DNA of 14,821 nucleotides, from positions 1 to 14,821 of the forward strand of contig JAVXCQ010000027.1 of NCBI GenBank assembly GCA_036659415.1, read 5' to 3'. This stretch comes from JAVXCQ01 sp036659415 (lineage in GTDB: Bacteria; Bacillota; Negativicutes; Acidaminococcales; Acidaminococcaceae). The notes beneath the pieces were generated by a model that was not told where the DNA came from, did no database searches, and saw nothing but the letters and a program-made list of their open reading frames with translations. Positions 1 through 6,680 of the stretch are shown here, piece by piece; the first letter of the stretch is position 1, and each line of letters begins with the position of its first letter. The translations under genes were made by a program, and so were the position numbers.

Positions 1-2
1 GC

Positions 3-140
3 TTCAAAGGTTTCGGCATTGGTGCTAACTACACTGTTGCTAAAAACATTGTTGCTACCGTTGAATATTTCAAATTGGATAGCAAGACTAGTACCGGCGA
101 TACCAAAACTATTTGGACTGACCTTACTTTCAGCTTCTAA
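3..140 (+). CDS. C-terminal end of an outer-membrane porin (partial)
   Basis: This is the last 45 codons of a gene that begins before the window, read in frame from base 3 to the TAA at 138-140. The peptide alternates polar and hydrophobic residues as in membrane beta-strands (IGANYTVAKNIVATVEYFKL), then ends WTDLTFSF. The terminal Phe after alternating aromatic residues is the signal that the BAM machinery reads in outer-membrane barrels. A strong terminator follows 32 bases after the stop. In Negativicutes such tails belong to OmpM-type porins, which also carry an N-terminal SLH domain anchoring the outer membrane to the wall. That domain is outside the window, so the OmpM assignment is an inference, while the barrel nature is well supported. 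Confidence 0.7.
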   Translation, partial: FKGFGIGANYTVAKNIVATVEYFKLDSKTSTGDTKTIWTDLTFSF

Positions 141-172
141 TTACAAACGGTGCTTACAAAAGCACTCACCAC

Positions 173-200
173 AAAGGACGACCTGCGGGTCGTCCTTTTT
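173..200 (+). terminator. Rho-independent terminator after the porin gene
   Basis: The sequence AAAGGACGACC (173-183) pairs perfectly with GGTCGTCCTTT (188-198) around a TGCG loop, and the T run continues to 200. It lies 32 bases after the porin stop and separates that gene from the next promoter. Confidence 0.92.
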
Positions 201-245
201 ATCTAGGAGGGCTACTATTTTAAGCTGTTTTTTTTAGGGGTTTTA

Positions 246-254
246 TGGTAGAAT
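246..254 (+). promoter_or_regulatory. Extended -10 promoter for the 288 gene
   Basis: TGgTAGAAT is an extended -10 element (TG, one base, then a five-of-six match to TATAAT). Transcription would start near 261, leaving about 27 bases of leader before the ATG at 288. No good -35 hexamer is present at the normal distance, which is typical of extended -10 promoters. Confidence 0.45.
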
Positions 255-287
255 ATAGTATAAGTTATATATTAGGAGGTTATGTTG

Positions 288-830
288 ATGACAAAGTTTT
301 GGAAATTTTTGATGGTGGCAGTCATGGCTTGTATGTTCGCTGTGCCGGCTATGGGCAAAGCAGAAGCGGCCAAGGTTGTAGTATTACCGCTAGTGAACAA
401 AACAGCGGATACCATTGTAGGACCTGCTTATATGGAAGAGTGTATTAAATTTTTCAAATACCCCGCTTTTGATTTTATGGGTGACGAAGTAGTAGATCCT
501 GCTTTGAAAAAAGCCGGTTATACTGTAGGCACTAATTTTGACGAAGCAACCTTGAGAAACATTTTGACGAACTCCGGTGCTGACATTGTGTTAGCAGTGC
601 GTTTAGATGCTATTGACCAAACCTCTTCAATGACGGGCAAGGAAAATGTGGAAAAATTGCGCATCACCGGCGAAATGATGGCTGTTAATAAATTAACAGG
701 CAAAGTTACCAAACATGAAATCAGCGAAACTGATGAAATCGAATATGCTTTTATCGTGCGTTCCGATTGGTCCCATGACCAATTTAGAAAAATCGTACGC
801 ACCGAATTAAAAAGAGCTACCAAAGCTTAA
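288..830 (+). CDS. Small secreted protein with CsgG/TolB-like opening, function unknown
   Basis: This is a 180-residue exported protein of unknown function. Residues 1-27 form a signal peptide with a hydrophobic core and a likely cleavage after AEA at 25-27. The mature part opens with KVVVLPLVNKT (residues 29-39), resembling the first strand of CsgG, FlgT and TolB N-terminal domains. It continues with an AGYTV segment near 76-80 and SGADIVLAVRLD at 96-107, which also suit that alpha/beta fold. The only Cys in the mature part is C52. The start at 288 is chosen over the ATG at 282 because AGGAGG (274-279) lies 8 bases before 288 and only 2 before 282. It has its own promoter and terminator, so it is probably monocistronic. 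Similarity to the CsgG-like fold is a weak inference from one strand pattern. It could equally be a lineage-specific periplasmic protein. Confidence 0.8.
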   Translation: MTKFWKFLMVAVMACMFAVPAMGKAEAAKVVVLPLVNKTADTIVGPAYMEECIKFFKYPAFDFMGDEVVDPALKKAGYTVGTNFDEATLRNILTNSGADIVLAVRLDAIDQTSSMTGKENVEKLRITGEMMAVNKLTGKVTKHEISETDEIEYAFIVRSDWSHDQFRKIVRTELKRATKA

Positions 831-860
831 ACGGTTGACGACAAATTAATAAACAAGGGT

Positions 861-892
861 GGGGGAACTTGGCACAACCGAGTTCCCTTTTG
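861..892 (+). terminator. Rho-independent terminator after the 288 gene
   Basis: GGGAACT (863-869) pairs with AGTTCCC (881-887), extended inward by a T-G wobble and GG/CC around the loop CACAA. It is followed by TTTTGTT. It lies about 30 bases after the stop of the small secreted-protein gene. Confidence 0.85.
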
Positions 893-928
893 TTATGTCC
901 ACAGGTATTAGAATTTTAAGTAGGGGTA

Positions 929-937
929 TGTTATAAT
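929..937 (+). promoter_or_regulatory. Extended -10 promoter for the VirK/YbjX gene
   Basis: TGtTATAAT combines a perfect TATAAT (932-937) with an upstream TG at 929-930. The only upstream match is the weak TTAGAA at 908-913. Transcription would begin near 944, about 35 bases before the preferred ATG at 979. Confidence 0.6.
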
Positions 938-978
938 ACAGGCATACGCAGTAGCAAGCAGAAAAGATGAGGGTACAG

Positions 979-1887
979 ATGGATACAGCTAAATTAAAAA
1001 TTATTGGTAAAAAATTATATCAAACCCAGTTTCTCAAGGAAATGAAGCGTTATCTAGTATATTTGGTGCGGTGTCGCTGTCATGAGGAGCAAATTACCGG
1101 TTTACTGAACTTTTTTGAGGCCACACCATTACGGGAACAACTGCTGACGGGGACGCCAGCGTTTGTGGAACAAACCACCCGTGCCTTTTTTTATCAAGGG
1201 TCAACGCTGACCGAGCGCATCCAACTGGTGGAGCGGCACGTGGAGCATTTGGAAACACATTGTAGCGAGGAGTTTTTAGTACGCTTGTACGGACAGGGAC
1301 AGCAGGTTACCTTGTGGCAAGAAGAATTCCAAGAGCAACCACTGACTTTTGAACTGTGGTTCCATGCGGGGCAACGCAAAGAGGGGTGTTTATCCTTGGT
1401 TCTCAAATGGAACGAGGAATACCTCTACCAGATTATGTTTTGGCTTTCTCCTAGTGCGGTAGACGCTGCACCGTCCCTGTGGATTGGTGCTTTGCAAGGA
1501 CCGCAAAAGGGTGGTGACGTGATCAAAGCCTTGACCAAGAGATTTTTTGGCTATCGCACAAAAAACCTGATTTTTTACGGATTACGCAATGTAGCTAAAG
1601 AGCTAGGTTGTCAGCATATTTACGCTGTGTCTAACGCTGGCTATTATGCAATGAATCATGTGCGGCTTGACCGCAAGCTCAAAACGTCTTTTGGTGATTT
1701 TTGGGAAGAATGTGAGGGACAGGTTTGCAGCGACAGTCGCTTCTACGAAATACCCATCGAGGAATATCGCAAGGATATGAGCGAAATGAAACCCTCCAAA
1801 CGAGCTAACCACAGACGGCGTTTTGAAGCGATGGACGCTATTACCGCCAGTATTAACGCCAGTTTGCGCCCCTATTTAAAAGTGTAA
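979..1887 (+). CDS. VirK/YbjX family protein (DUF535)
   Basis: This 302-residue protein has no signal peptide and belongs to the VirK/YbjX (DUF535) family. The family core is in the C-terminal half: YLYQIMFWLS, then LWIGALQGP, then GYYAMNH followed by DRKLKTSFGDFWEE, and finally MKPSKRANHRRRFE near the end. VirK of Shigella and YbjX of Salmonella are linked to envelope integrity, antimicrobial-peptide resistance and surface-protein localisation, but no biochemical reaction is established. The long conserved basic and aromatic stretches suggest a cytoplasmic enzyme or binding protein. The ATG at 979 is preferred because GAGGG (969-973) lies 5 bases upstream. The ATG at 967 would add four residues but has only a poor AGAAAAG upstream. 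No terminator was found after the stop. Location beside LPS-core genes fits an envelope role, but only by association. Confidence 0.9.
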   Translation: MDTAKLKIIGKKLYQTQFLKEMKRYLVYLVRCRCHEEQITGLLNFFEATPLREQLLTGTPAFVEQTTRAFFYQGSTLTERIQLVERHVEHLETHCSEEFLVRLYGQGQQVTLWQEEFQEQPLTFELWFHAGQRKEGCLSLVLKWNEEYLYQIMFWLSPSAVDAAPSLWIGALQGPQKGGDVIKALTKRFFGYRTKNLIFYGLRNVAKELGCQHIYAVSNAGYYAMNHVRLDRKLKTSFGDFWEECEGQVCSDSRFYEIPIEEYRKDMSEMKPSKRANHRRRFEAMDAITASINASLRPYLKV

Positions 1888-1923
1888 AGGCAAGGGAGCT
1901 CAAGCTGTGGCGGCGGATTGTTT

Positions 1924-1952
1924 TTGTGCTAACAGCATATTTGTGGTAAAAT
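1924..1952 (+). promoter_or_regulatory. Promoter for the repeat-protein gene
   Basis: TTGTGC (1924-1929) sits 17 bases before TAAAAT (1947-1952), and TGg immediately precedes the -10 box. Expected transcription start is near 1959, giving a leader of about 26 bases that contains the GGAGG at 1973-1977. Confidence 0.55.
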
Positions 1953-1984
1953 GAGGACAAGAATAAATAAGCGGAGGTGTTTTT

Positions 1985-2992
1985 GTGAGAAAGTTATTGA
2001 CATTAATGTTGACAGTCATTTTTTGTTTTACTGTCGTTGTACCAGGTTTTGCAGCCGGTCTTAATCCCCAGACGGCACCGGAAAAACTAGCAGTGGTAGA
2101 AAAATATCTTTACGGTACCGAACAAGCTGGAGCCTTAATTCCACGCACGAATAGTTTGGAAATGGATGTCTATGGTGCTCAAACCAGTGACCCTATTCTC
2201 ACCCGCATTGATAATGTCTATGTCTATATTTTTGGTACGCCTGGGACGGCTACAGCTTCCTTTGCTACCAAACTAAACATCGTGGAATGGCAGCTTTTGC
2301 AAAAAATGTCGGATAAACCAGCGAGAACCAGACTAGATGAAGTAGAAACTATGTTAAATGGCAAAGTAGCAACGACTTCGGCTGCTACCCGTTTAGACGA
2401 ATTAATGCGCTTAGCTTTCCCTAGCGCAACTTTAAGTACGGAAGCGGTAGTGCTGCCCAAAGATACTTTGCTTAAAATAGAATTCACCGAAGCCTTGAAA
2501 AGTAAGGAAAATCGTGCCGGTGATACGGTGCATTTCCAAATGGCGGATAATCTTTATGTAGGCGAAGTACTGGTGTTACCTAAAGGTGCCACCGGTTATG
2601 GTACAGTGAAGAAAATTGTGCAGGCCGGTAGCTTTGGTCGTGATGCACGTATTGATATTGAATTTACTAACATTTTGGCTGTGGACGGCACGGCAATCCC
2701 AGTTATAATGGGAGAATTGGCTAAACAACAAGCGGAAACAGCAGCCGGTGCAGCCGGTGCTTCTATTGGCGGTATGATTTTGCTGGGACCTGTGGGTGCG
2801 ATTGGCGGTGCTTTTGTTACCGGTAAATCCGTAACTATTCCTGTGGGCACCGTTACCTTTGTGCAAACTAATGCTGACGTGAACATTAATGGCATCGTTC
2901 ATGAGGGCGGGAGCAGTGCAGGTCATCAACCGGTTATTGGACAGTTGCCGCAAGATAAAGCTCCGGCAGAACCAGAAACTACAGTAAACTAA
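1985..2992 (+). CDS. Exported protein with tandem 20-residue repeats and a C-terminal beta domain
   Basis: This 335-residue exported protein has no recognised enzymatic function. Residues 1-23 or 24 are a signal peptide ending near PGFAA. Residues 35 to about 150 hold five complete repeats and one partial repeat of about 20 residues. They follow a loose pattern of Leu-Asp-x-Val-Glu, a hydrophobic stretch ending in Tyr/Phe-Gly, then a variable loop closed by Arg or Lys (clear repeat ends at R54, R74, K96, R116 and R136). Residues 153-305 form a beta-rich domain with the motif VLPKDTLLKIEF, SKENRAGDTVHF, LVLPKGATGYGTV and GRDARIDIEF. This resembles a small domain found in many secreted bacterial proteins with LPxGT and IPxG turns. 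A Gly/Ala-rich segment (residues 253-280) interrupts it, and the tail is Pro-rich. The start is GTG with GGAGG (1973-1977) 7 bases upstream. It has its own promoter and terminator. Periplasmic or envelope location is inferred from the signal peptide. Confidence 0.88.
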   Translation: MRKLLTLMLTVIFCFTVVVPGFAAGLNPQTAPEKLAVVEKYLYGTEQAGALIPRTNSLEMDVYGAQTSDPILTRIDNVYVYIFGTPGTATASFATKLNIVEWQLLQKMSDKPARTRLDEVETMLNGKVATTSAATRLDELMRLAFPSATLSTEAVVLPKDTLLKIEFTEALKSKENRAGDTVHFQMADNLYVGEVLVLPKGATGYGTVKKIVQAGSFGRDARIDIEFTNILAVDGTAIPVIMGELAKQQAETAAGAAGASIGGMILLGPVGAIGGAFVTGKSVTIPVGTVTFVQTNADVNINGIVHEGGSSAGHQPVIGQLPQDKAPAEPETTVN

Positions 2993-3000
2993 TTAAACTA

Positions 3001-3026
3001 AAAAGCCACCCAGAGGGTGGCTTTTT
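3001..3026 (+). terminator. Rho-independent terminator before the LPS operon
   Basis: GCCACCC (3005-3011) pairs with GGGTGGC (3015-3021) over an AGA loop. AAAA on the left (3001-3004) faces the T run 3022-3026. It ends only two bases before the lptD promoter element, so termination and initiation are packed together. Confidence 0.92.
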
Positions 3027-3027
3027 A

Positions 3028-3036
3028 TGTTAAAAT
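3028..3036 (+). promoter_or_regulatory. Extended -10 promoter for the lptD/heptose operon
   Basis: TGtTAAAAT matches the extended -10 pattern used by the three upstream units. The -35 position falls inside the preceding terminator hairpin and shows no match to TTGACA. A second candidate, TAGAAT, is at 3038-3043. The leader to the ATG at 3107 would be about 64 bases and includes a short inverted repeat, GGCTAA and TTAGCC (3065-3078), of unknown meaning. Confidence 0.45.
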
Positions 3037-3106
3037 ATAGAATGGATATATTTATAAATAAGTAGGCTAATTTTAGCCGTGAAATTGATTTAAAGGAGTA
3101 GAGCTA

Positions 3107-4600
3107 ATGAAAAAACAAGCAATGATCTTACTCACGCTACTTTCCATGAGCGTAGTTACTACGGCCTGGGCGGCACCAGCGTATGAGGGTGGTAAGCTGA
3201 GTAATCGCCAGGGACCAAGCTTTGCCGACAAAGAAGCAACTAAAGACACGCAAGTCCTAGCTGCGGAAGCTGATACGAAAAACAAGCAGGCGGTGAAGGC
3301 CGTGTTGCCGATTACTTTGTACGGCGATGAGGTTAACTATCACAAAGCCGATGGCAGCTTTAGCGCTACTGGTAATGTACGGGTGATGCAGGGCGGACAA
3401 GTTTTATTAACGTCCAAAGTTGAAGGCAATATGCAAACTGGTGACGTGTATTTGAATGAAGGCGGTCAATTGCTAGAAAACTTTAGTGACATGCACGGCG
3501 AATGGGTACATTACAACTTTAACACCAAAAATGGCGAACTTAAAAAAATTAACGGCAAAAGTGAAGAAGACTTTTTCAAAGCTCCCCACGGCACGATTGC
3601 GGCGGGGGTAATAACCTTGGACGAAGGCGCTTCTAGCACCCGTTGCCCGGCGGTGGTTCATGACCCCTGTATTTTGTTTACGGCAGATAAGATTGAAATC
3701 TATCCTCAAGATAAGATGATTGCCTACGACGTGAAGGTTTACCTAAAAGGCAAGCATATTTATTCCCGTGACCGCATCATTAATAAATTGGATGGCAGCG
3801 AGGATCAATCGGCAATTCCACGTATTGGTTTTGAAAGTGAGAACGGTATGCGTCTTACCTATCAAGATAACCGGATGCTTAGCAAAAAAGATGTTATTAC
3901 TAGTGACCTAGCTTACTATAGTAAAGCAGGTTGGAAACCGATGTTTAGCTATAAGCATGATGAGCGGAACTTTTATTTTAAGCTGCAAACTGGTAACGAA
4001 GAGGACTCCGATAATAACTGGATTAAAAAAAGCAAGAACGTTATCTTGGCCTATAAACCACATCATATTGGGAAGCTGCCTGTCGCCTATAGCCTGTATT
4101 TCAACCGTGGGTTATGGGAAGACGACAATCAGACCAGCTGGCATACGGAGTATGGCGTGTATCTGAATCATGACCGCATTAACTTGGATCAAAAACATAG
4201 CCTTTTTCTGGATTTAGGGGTAGGGTACAAGCGAGTGCATGAAGAAGTGGGTGATACCACCGAAAGCACCATGCTGTATAATGCTAGCCTAGGGAAGCAG
4301 TTTGATGCGAAGTGGAGTTCTTGGCTAAGCTATTATCGGCAAAATATCACTAATAATATTTTTAATTACGACCAACCAGATATGGGCAGAGAAGTGCAAG
4401 TGGGTGTGGGCTACGAGTTTGATAAGAAAAATAAAGTAATCTTCCTCACTCGCTATGACGAAGGTGAACGCAGTCTGTATGAATACAATCTGCGCTACAT
4501 TCATAAGTTCTGCTGCTTCAATTTCGAGCTGGAATATCGGGATATTAAATTTAATGGCAATAAGGAATGGAATATTAAATACGAAATCATGAATTGGTAA
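3107..4600 (+). CDS. lptD: LptD-like LPS assembly outer-membrane protein (OstA domain plus barrel)
   Basis: This protein probably inserts LPS into the outer leaflet of the outer membrane. Residues 1-22 are a signal peptide cleaved after AWA. Residues about 66-220 form an OstA/LptA-like beta-jellyroll: LYGDEVNYHKADGSFSATGN is the typical opening, and SSTRCPAVVHDPC near 177-188 matches the LptD jellyroll-barrel junction. From about 235 onward the sequence alternates like beta-strands and ends in Trp, as barrels do. It has exactly four cysteines, C180, C188, C469 and C470. The adjacent pair near the C-terminus matches the CC pair that disulfide-links LptD in E. coli. At 497 residues it is much shorter than the roughly 784 of the E. 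coli protein. A good GGAG lies 7 bases upstream of the ATG. It heads the heptose operon, with 24 bases to gmhA. A non-LptD OstA-domain barrel is the main alternative. Confidence 0.82.
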   Translation: MKKQAMILLTLLSMSVVTTAWAAPAYEGGKLSNRQGPSFADKEATKDTQVLAAEADTKNKQAVKAVLPITLYGDEVNYHKADGSFSATGNVRVMQGGQVLLTSKVEGNMQTGDVYLNEGGQLLENFSDMHGEWVHYNFNTKNGELKKINGKSEEDFFKAPHGTIAAGVITLDEGASSTRCPAVVHDPCILFTADKIEIYPQDKMIAYDVKVYLKGKHIYSRDRIINKLDGSEDQSAIPRIGFESENGMRLTYQDNRMLSKKDVITSDLAYYSKAGWKPMFSYKHDERNFYFKLQTGNEEDSDNNWIKKSKNVILAYKPHHIGKLPVAYSLYFNRGLWEDDNQTSWHTEYGVYLNHDRINLDQKHSLFLDLGVGYKRVHEEVGDTTESTMLYNASLGKQFDAKWSSWLSYYRQNITNNIFNYDQPDMGREVQVGVGYEFDKKNKVIFLTRYDEGERSLYEYNLRYIHKFCCFNFELEYRDIKFNGNKEWNIKYEIMNW

Positions 4601-4624
4601 TCACTGTCGGCGAAGGAGAACGCT

Positions 4625-5182
4625 ATGGAAATGATCGCACAAAGATTTGAAGAGCACCTTAAACTAATCCAACGGGTACGCAGTAGTAAAAAAATTATGC
4701 GGGAAATTGAAGAGGCGGCAGTGCTCCTCAAAGTGGCACTGGTAGCAGGGCATAAGCTCCTATTTTGCGGCAACGGCGGTAGTGCCGCTGATGCTCAGCA
4801 CTGGGCGGCCGAGGTAGTGGGACGCTTCCAAAAGGAAAGACCGGGTATGCCGGCCATCGCACTTACTACGGACACTTCGATTTTGACAGCCGTGGCTAAC
4901 GATTACGGTTATGAGCGAATTTTTGCTCGGCAAGTAGAGGCCTTGGGACAAGCAGGGGACGTACTGGTAGCAGTTTCTACCTCGGGTAATAGTGCCAATG
5001 TGGTGGCCGCCGTGGTGGAAGCTAAGGCCAAAGGAATGAAAACCATTGGCCTGACAGCCCAGGGCGGTGGTCAAATGGCAGAGCTTTGCGACGTTTGTAT
5101 CGCTATTCCCAGTGCCGTCACGGCACGAGCCCAAGAAGTGCATGGCTTAATCGGTCATATTCTCTGTGAGTTTATCGAATAA
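4625..5182 (+). CDS. gmhA: Sedoheptulose 7-phosphate isomerase (GmhA)
   Basis: This enzyme converts sedoheptulose 7-phosphate to D-glycero-D-manno-heptose 7-phosphate, the first step of ADP-heptose synthesis in the cytoplasm. The 185-residue length is close to that of E. coli GmhA. It is a single SIS domain: FCGNGGSAADAQHWAAE (residues 48-63) is the first phosphate-binding loop, STSGNSANV (118-126) the second. The metal and catalytic positions are retained as H59, E63, Q170 and H178, the last two within AQEVHGLIGHILCEFIE. AAGGAG (4613-4618) is 6 bases before the ATG. It follows lptD by 24 bases and precedes hldE by 19, so it is co-transcribed. The nearest alternative, DiaA, also has a SIS domain but lacks this C-terminal Q-x7-H pattern and this neighbourhood. 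Confidence 0.95.
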   Translation: MEMIAQRFEEHLKLIQRVRSSKKIMREIEEAAVLLKVALVAGHKLLFCGNGGSAADAQHWAAEVVGRFQKERPGMPAIALTTDTSILTAVANDYGYERIFARQVEALGQAGDVLVAVSTSGNSANVVAAVVEAKAKGMKTIGLTAQGGGQMAELCDVCIAIPSAVTARAQEVHGLIGHILCEFIE

Positions 5183-5201
5183 CAGCTTTGAAGGAGTTCA
5201 T

Positions 5202-6680
5202 ATGCAAAATTCAAGTTGTGCAAGCTTTTTGACAGAAAAAATTCAAAAACTAAAACTGGCGGTAATCGGGGACGTGATGTTGGATCGCTATTTTTATGGC
5301 GAGGTGCAACGCATTTCTCCAGAAGCACCGGTGCCTGTTAATCGGGTGAAAAGCATTAAGTCGGTGCTGGGTGGGGCGGCCAACGTGGCGGCCAATTTGG
5401 CACAACTAGGTTGCCACGTTTTTGTAGGCGGCGTGACCGGTGCTGATGATAATCGGCAACATTTGGAAAAAATGTTAGGGGAACTAGCTATTGATTTTAG
5501 CGGTTTGTTTCCCATGCCGGAGCGGGCGACGATTACGAAGCTGCGGGTTATCGGGGCGACGCAACAAATGCTAAGGCTAGATTTTGAAGAAGTAGGCGAC
5601 CTAGAACCGGCGGAAATCACGCAGCTAAATGCGTGGCTGGCAGGACTTTTGGACGAGGGTCTAGATGGGCTTGTTATTTCTGACTACGCTAAAGGGGTGT
5701 GTTCCGACGCTTTTTGTCAGCAGGTGATTCAGACGGCACAGGCTTACGGTGTGCCGGTATTGGTGGATCCCAAAGGGGCTGTGTGGGACAAATACCGCGG
5801 AGCCGACTTTATTACGCCCAACCTTAAAGAAATGTGTGAAGCGGCGGGGCAAGTCGTGCTCAATGAAGACGCAGCCGTGCTGGCAGTGGCGACAGCGGCC
5901 AGAGCACAATATGGCATTAAAAATGTAGTAGTAACCCGTTCTGAAAAAGGCATGACCCTAGTGGGTGCCGAGAGCGTTATCCATAGTCCGGCTACGGCAC
6001 AGGAAGTTTTTGATGTGTCCGGTGCCGGTGATACCGTAGCGGCCACGCTGCTTGCCAGCATCGCCGGGGGCTTAAGTCTGACGGAGGCCGTGTATTTGGC
6101 CAATCGGGCGGCCGGTATTGTTGTGTCCAAAGTGGGAACCTATCCTGTACATCGGGACGAATTATTAAAAGATGTGTTGGCAGAAAACCGCAAACGAGGC
6201 TGTGGTTATCGCCCACTCCAACGAGAAGAAATAGCGGCTTTGGCCAGAACCTGGCACGCTGCCGGGGAAAAAATCGTCTTTACCAATGGTTGTTTTGACC
6301 TGCTGCACGTGGGTCATGTGACGTATTTAGAAAAAGCGGCTAATTTGGGTAAACACTTAATTGTAGGTCTTAATACAGATAGCTCGGTGCGGCGCTTAAA
6401 AGGTGAAACTAGACCACTAGTGCACGAAATGGATCGGGCACGGGTGCTGGCGGCACTGGCTTGCGTTGATGCTGTAGTCTTGTTTGACGAGGAAACACCG
6501 GCGGAGTTGATTAAGCAAATTAAACCGGATATCTTGGTAAAAGGTGGCGACTACCGCCCGGAAACAGTAGTGGGTAGGGAAAACGCCGGCGAGGTAAGAA
6601 TTATTGATTTTGAAGCAGGTTATTCGACAACGGGCATTGTAGAACAGATTGCTCGGCTCGTGAAGGAGGGCAAAATATGA
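5202..6680 (+). CDS. hldE: Bifunctional heptose 7-phosphate kinase / heptose 1-phosphate adenylyltransferase (HldE)
   Basis: This bifunctional enzyme phosphorylates heptose 7-phosphate at C1 and, after GmhB acts, adds AMP from ATP to give ADP-D-glycero-beta-D-manno-heptose. Residues about 15-330 are a PfkB/ribokinase-type kinase: GDVMLDRYFYGEV (23-35), a GG-x2-NVA substrate motif at 57-63 and DVSGAGDT (271-278) with the catalytic Asp at 277. Residues about 357-490 are a nucleotidyltransferase: FTNGCFDLLHVGH (360-372) contains the HxGH motif, and VKGGDY and VGRE follow. At 492 residues it is slightly longer than E. coli HldE (477). The start at 5202 is chosen because AAGGAG (5191-5196) lies 5 bases upstream. 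An in-frame ATG at 5166 would overlap gmhA and lacks a ribosome site. The final codons overlap hldD by ATGA. Confidence 0.96.
   Translation: MQNSSCASFLTEKIQKLKLAVIGDVMLDRYFYGEVQRISPEAPVPVNRVKSIKSVLGGAANVAANLAQLGCHVFVGGVTGADDNRQHLEKMLGELAIDFSGLFPMPERATITKLRVIGATQQMLRLDFEEVGDLEPAEITQLNAWLAGLLDEGLDGLVISDYAKGVCSDAFCQQVIQTAQAYGVPVLVDPKGAVWDKYRGADFITPNLKEMCEAAGQVVLNEDAAVLAVATAARAQYGIKNVVVTRSEKGMTLVGAESVIHSPATAQEVFDVSGAGDTVAATLLASIAGGLSLTEAVYLANRAAGIVVSKVGTYPVHRDELLKDVLAENRKRGCGYRPLQREEIAALARTWHAAGEKIVFTNGCFDLLHVGHVTYLEKAANLGKHLIVGLNTDSSVRRLKGETRPLVHEMDRARVLAALACVDAVVLFDEETPAELIKQIKPDILVKGGDYRPETVVGRENAGEVRIIDFEAGYSTTGIVEQIARLVKEGKI

Noticed and set aside
324..335. Lipobox (VMAC) in the small secreted protein
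   Set aside because: Met at the -2 position and a very short stretch before the Cys make lipoprotein processing unlikely. A signal peptidase I site (AEA) follows at residues 25-27.
1888..1923. Terminator after the VirK/YbjX gene
   Set aside because: Only a short AGCTCAAGCT symmetry is present, with no stable stem plus T tract.
2576..2953. Minus-strand ORFs opposite the repeat protein
   Set aside because: They lie opposite the beta-domain coding sequence, show low-complexity shadow composition and lack a ribosome site or recognisable motif.
3065..3078. GGCTAATTTTAGCC inverted repeat in the lptD leader
   Set aside because: A 6-bp symmetrical element with almost no loop in AT-rich DNA is too short to call an operator without comparison.
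5166..5201. Upstream in-frame ATG adding 12 residues to HldE
   Set aside because: It overlaps the end of gmhA and has no ribosome site, while AAGGAG sits 5 bases before the ATG at 5202, and the kinase domain is complete from there.
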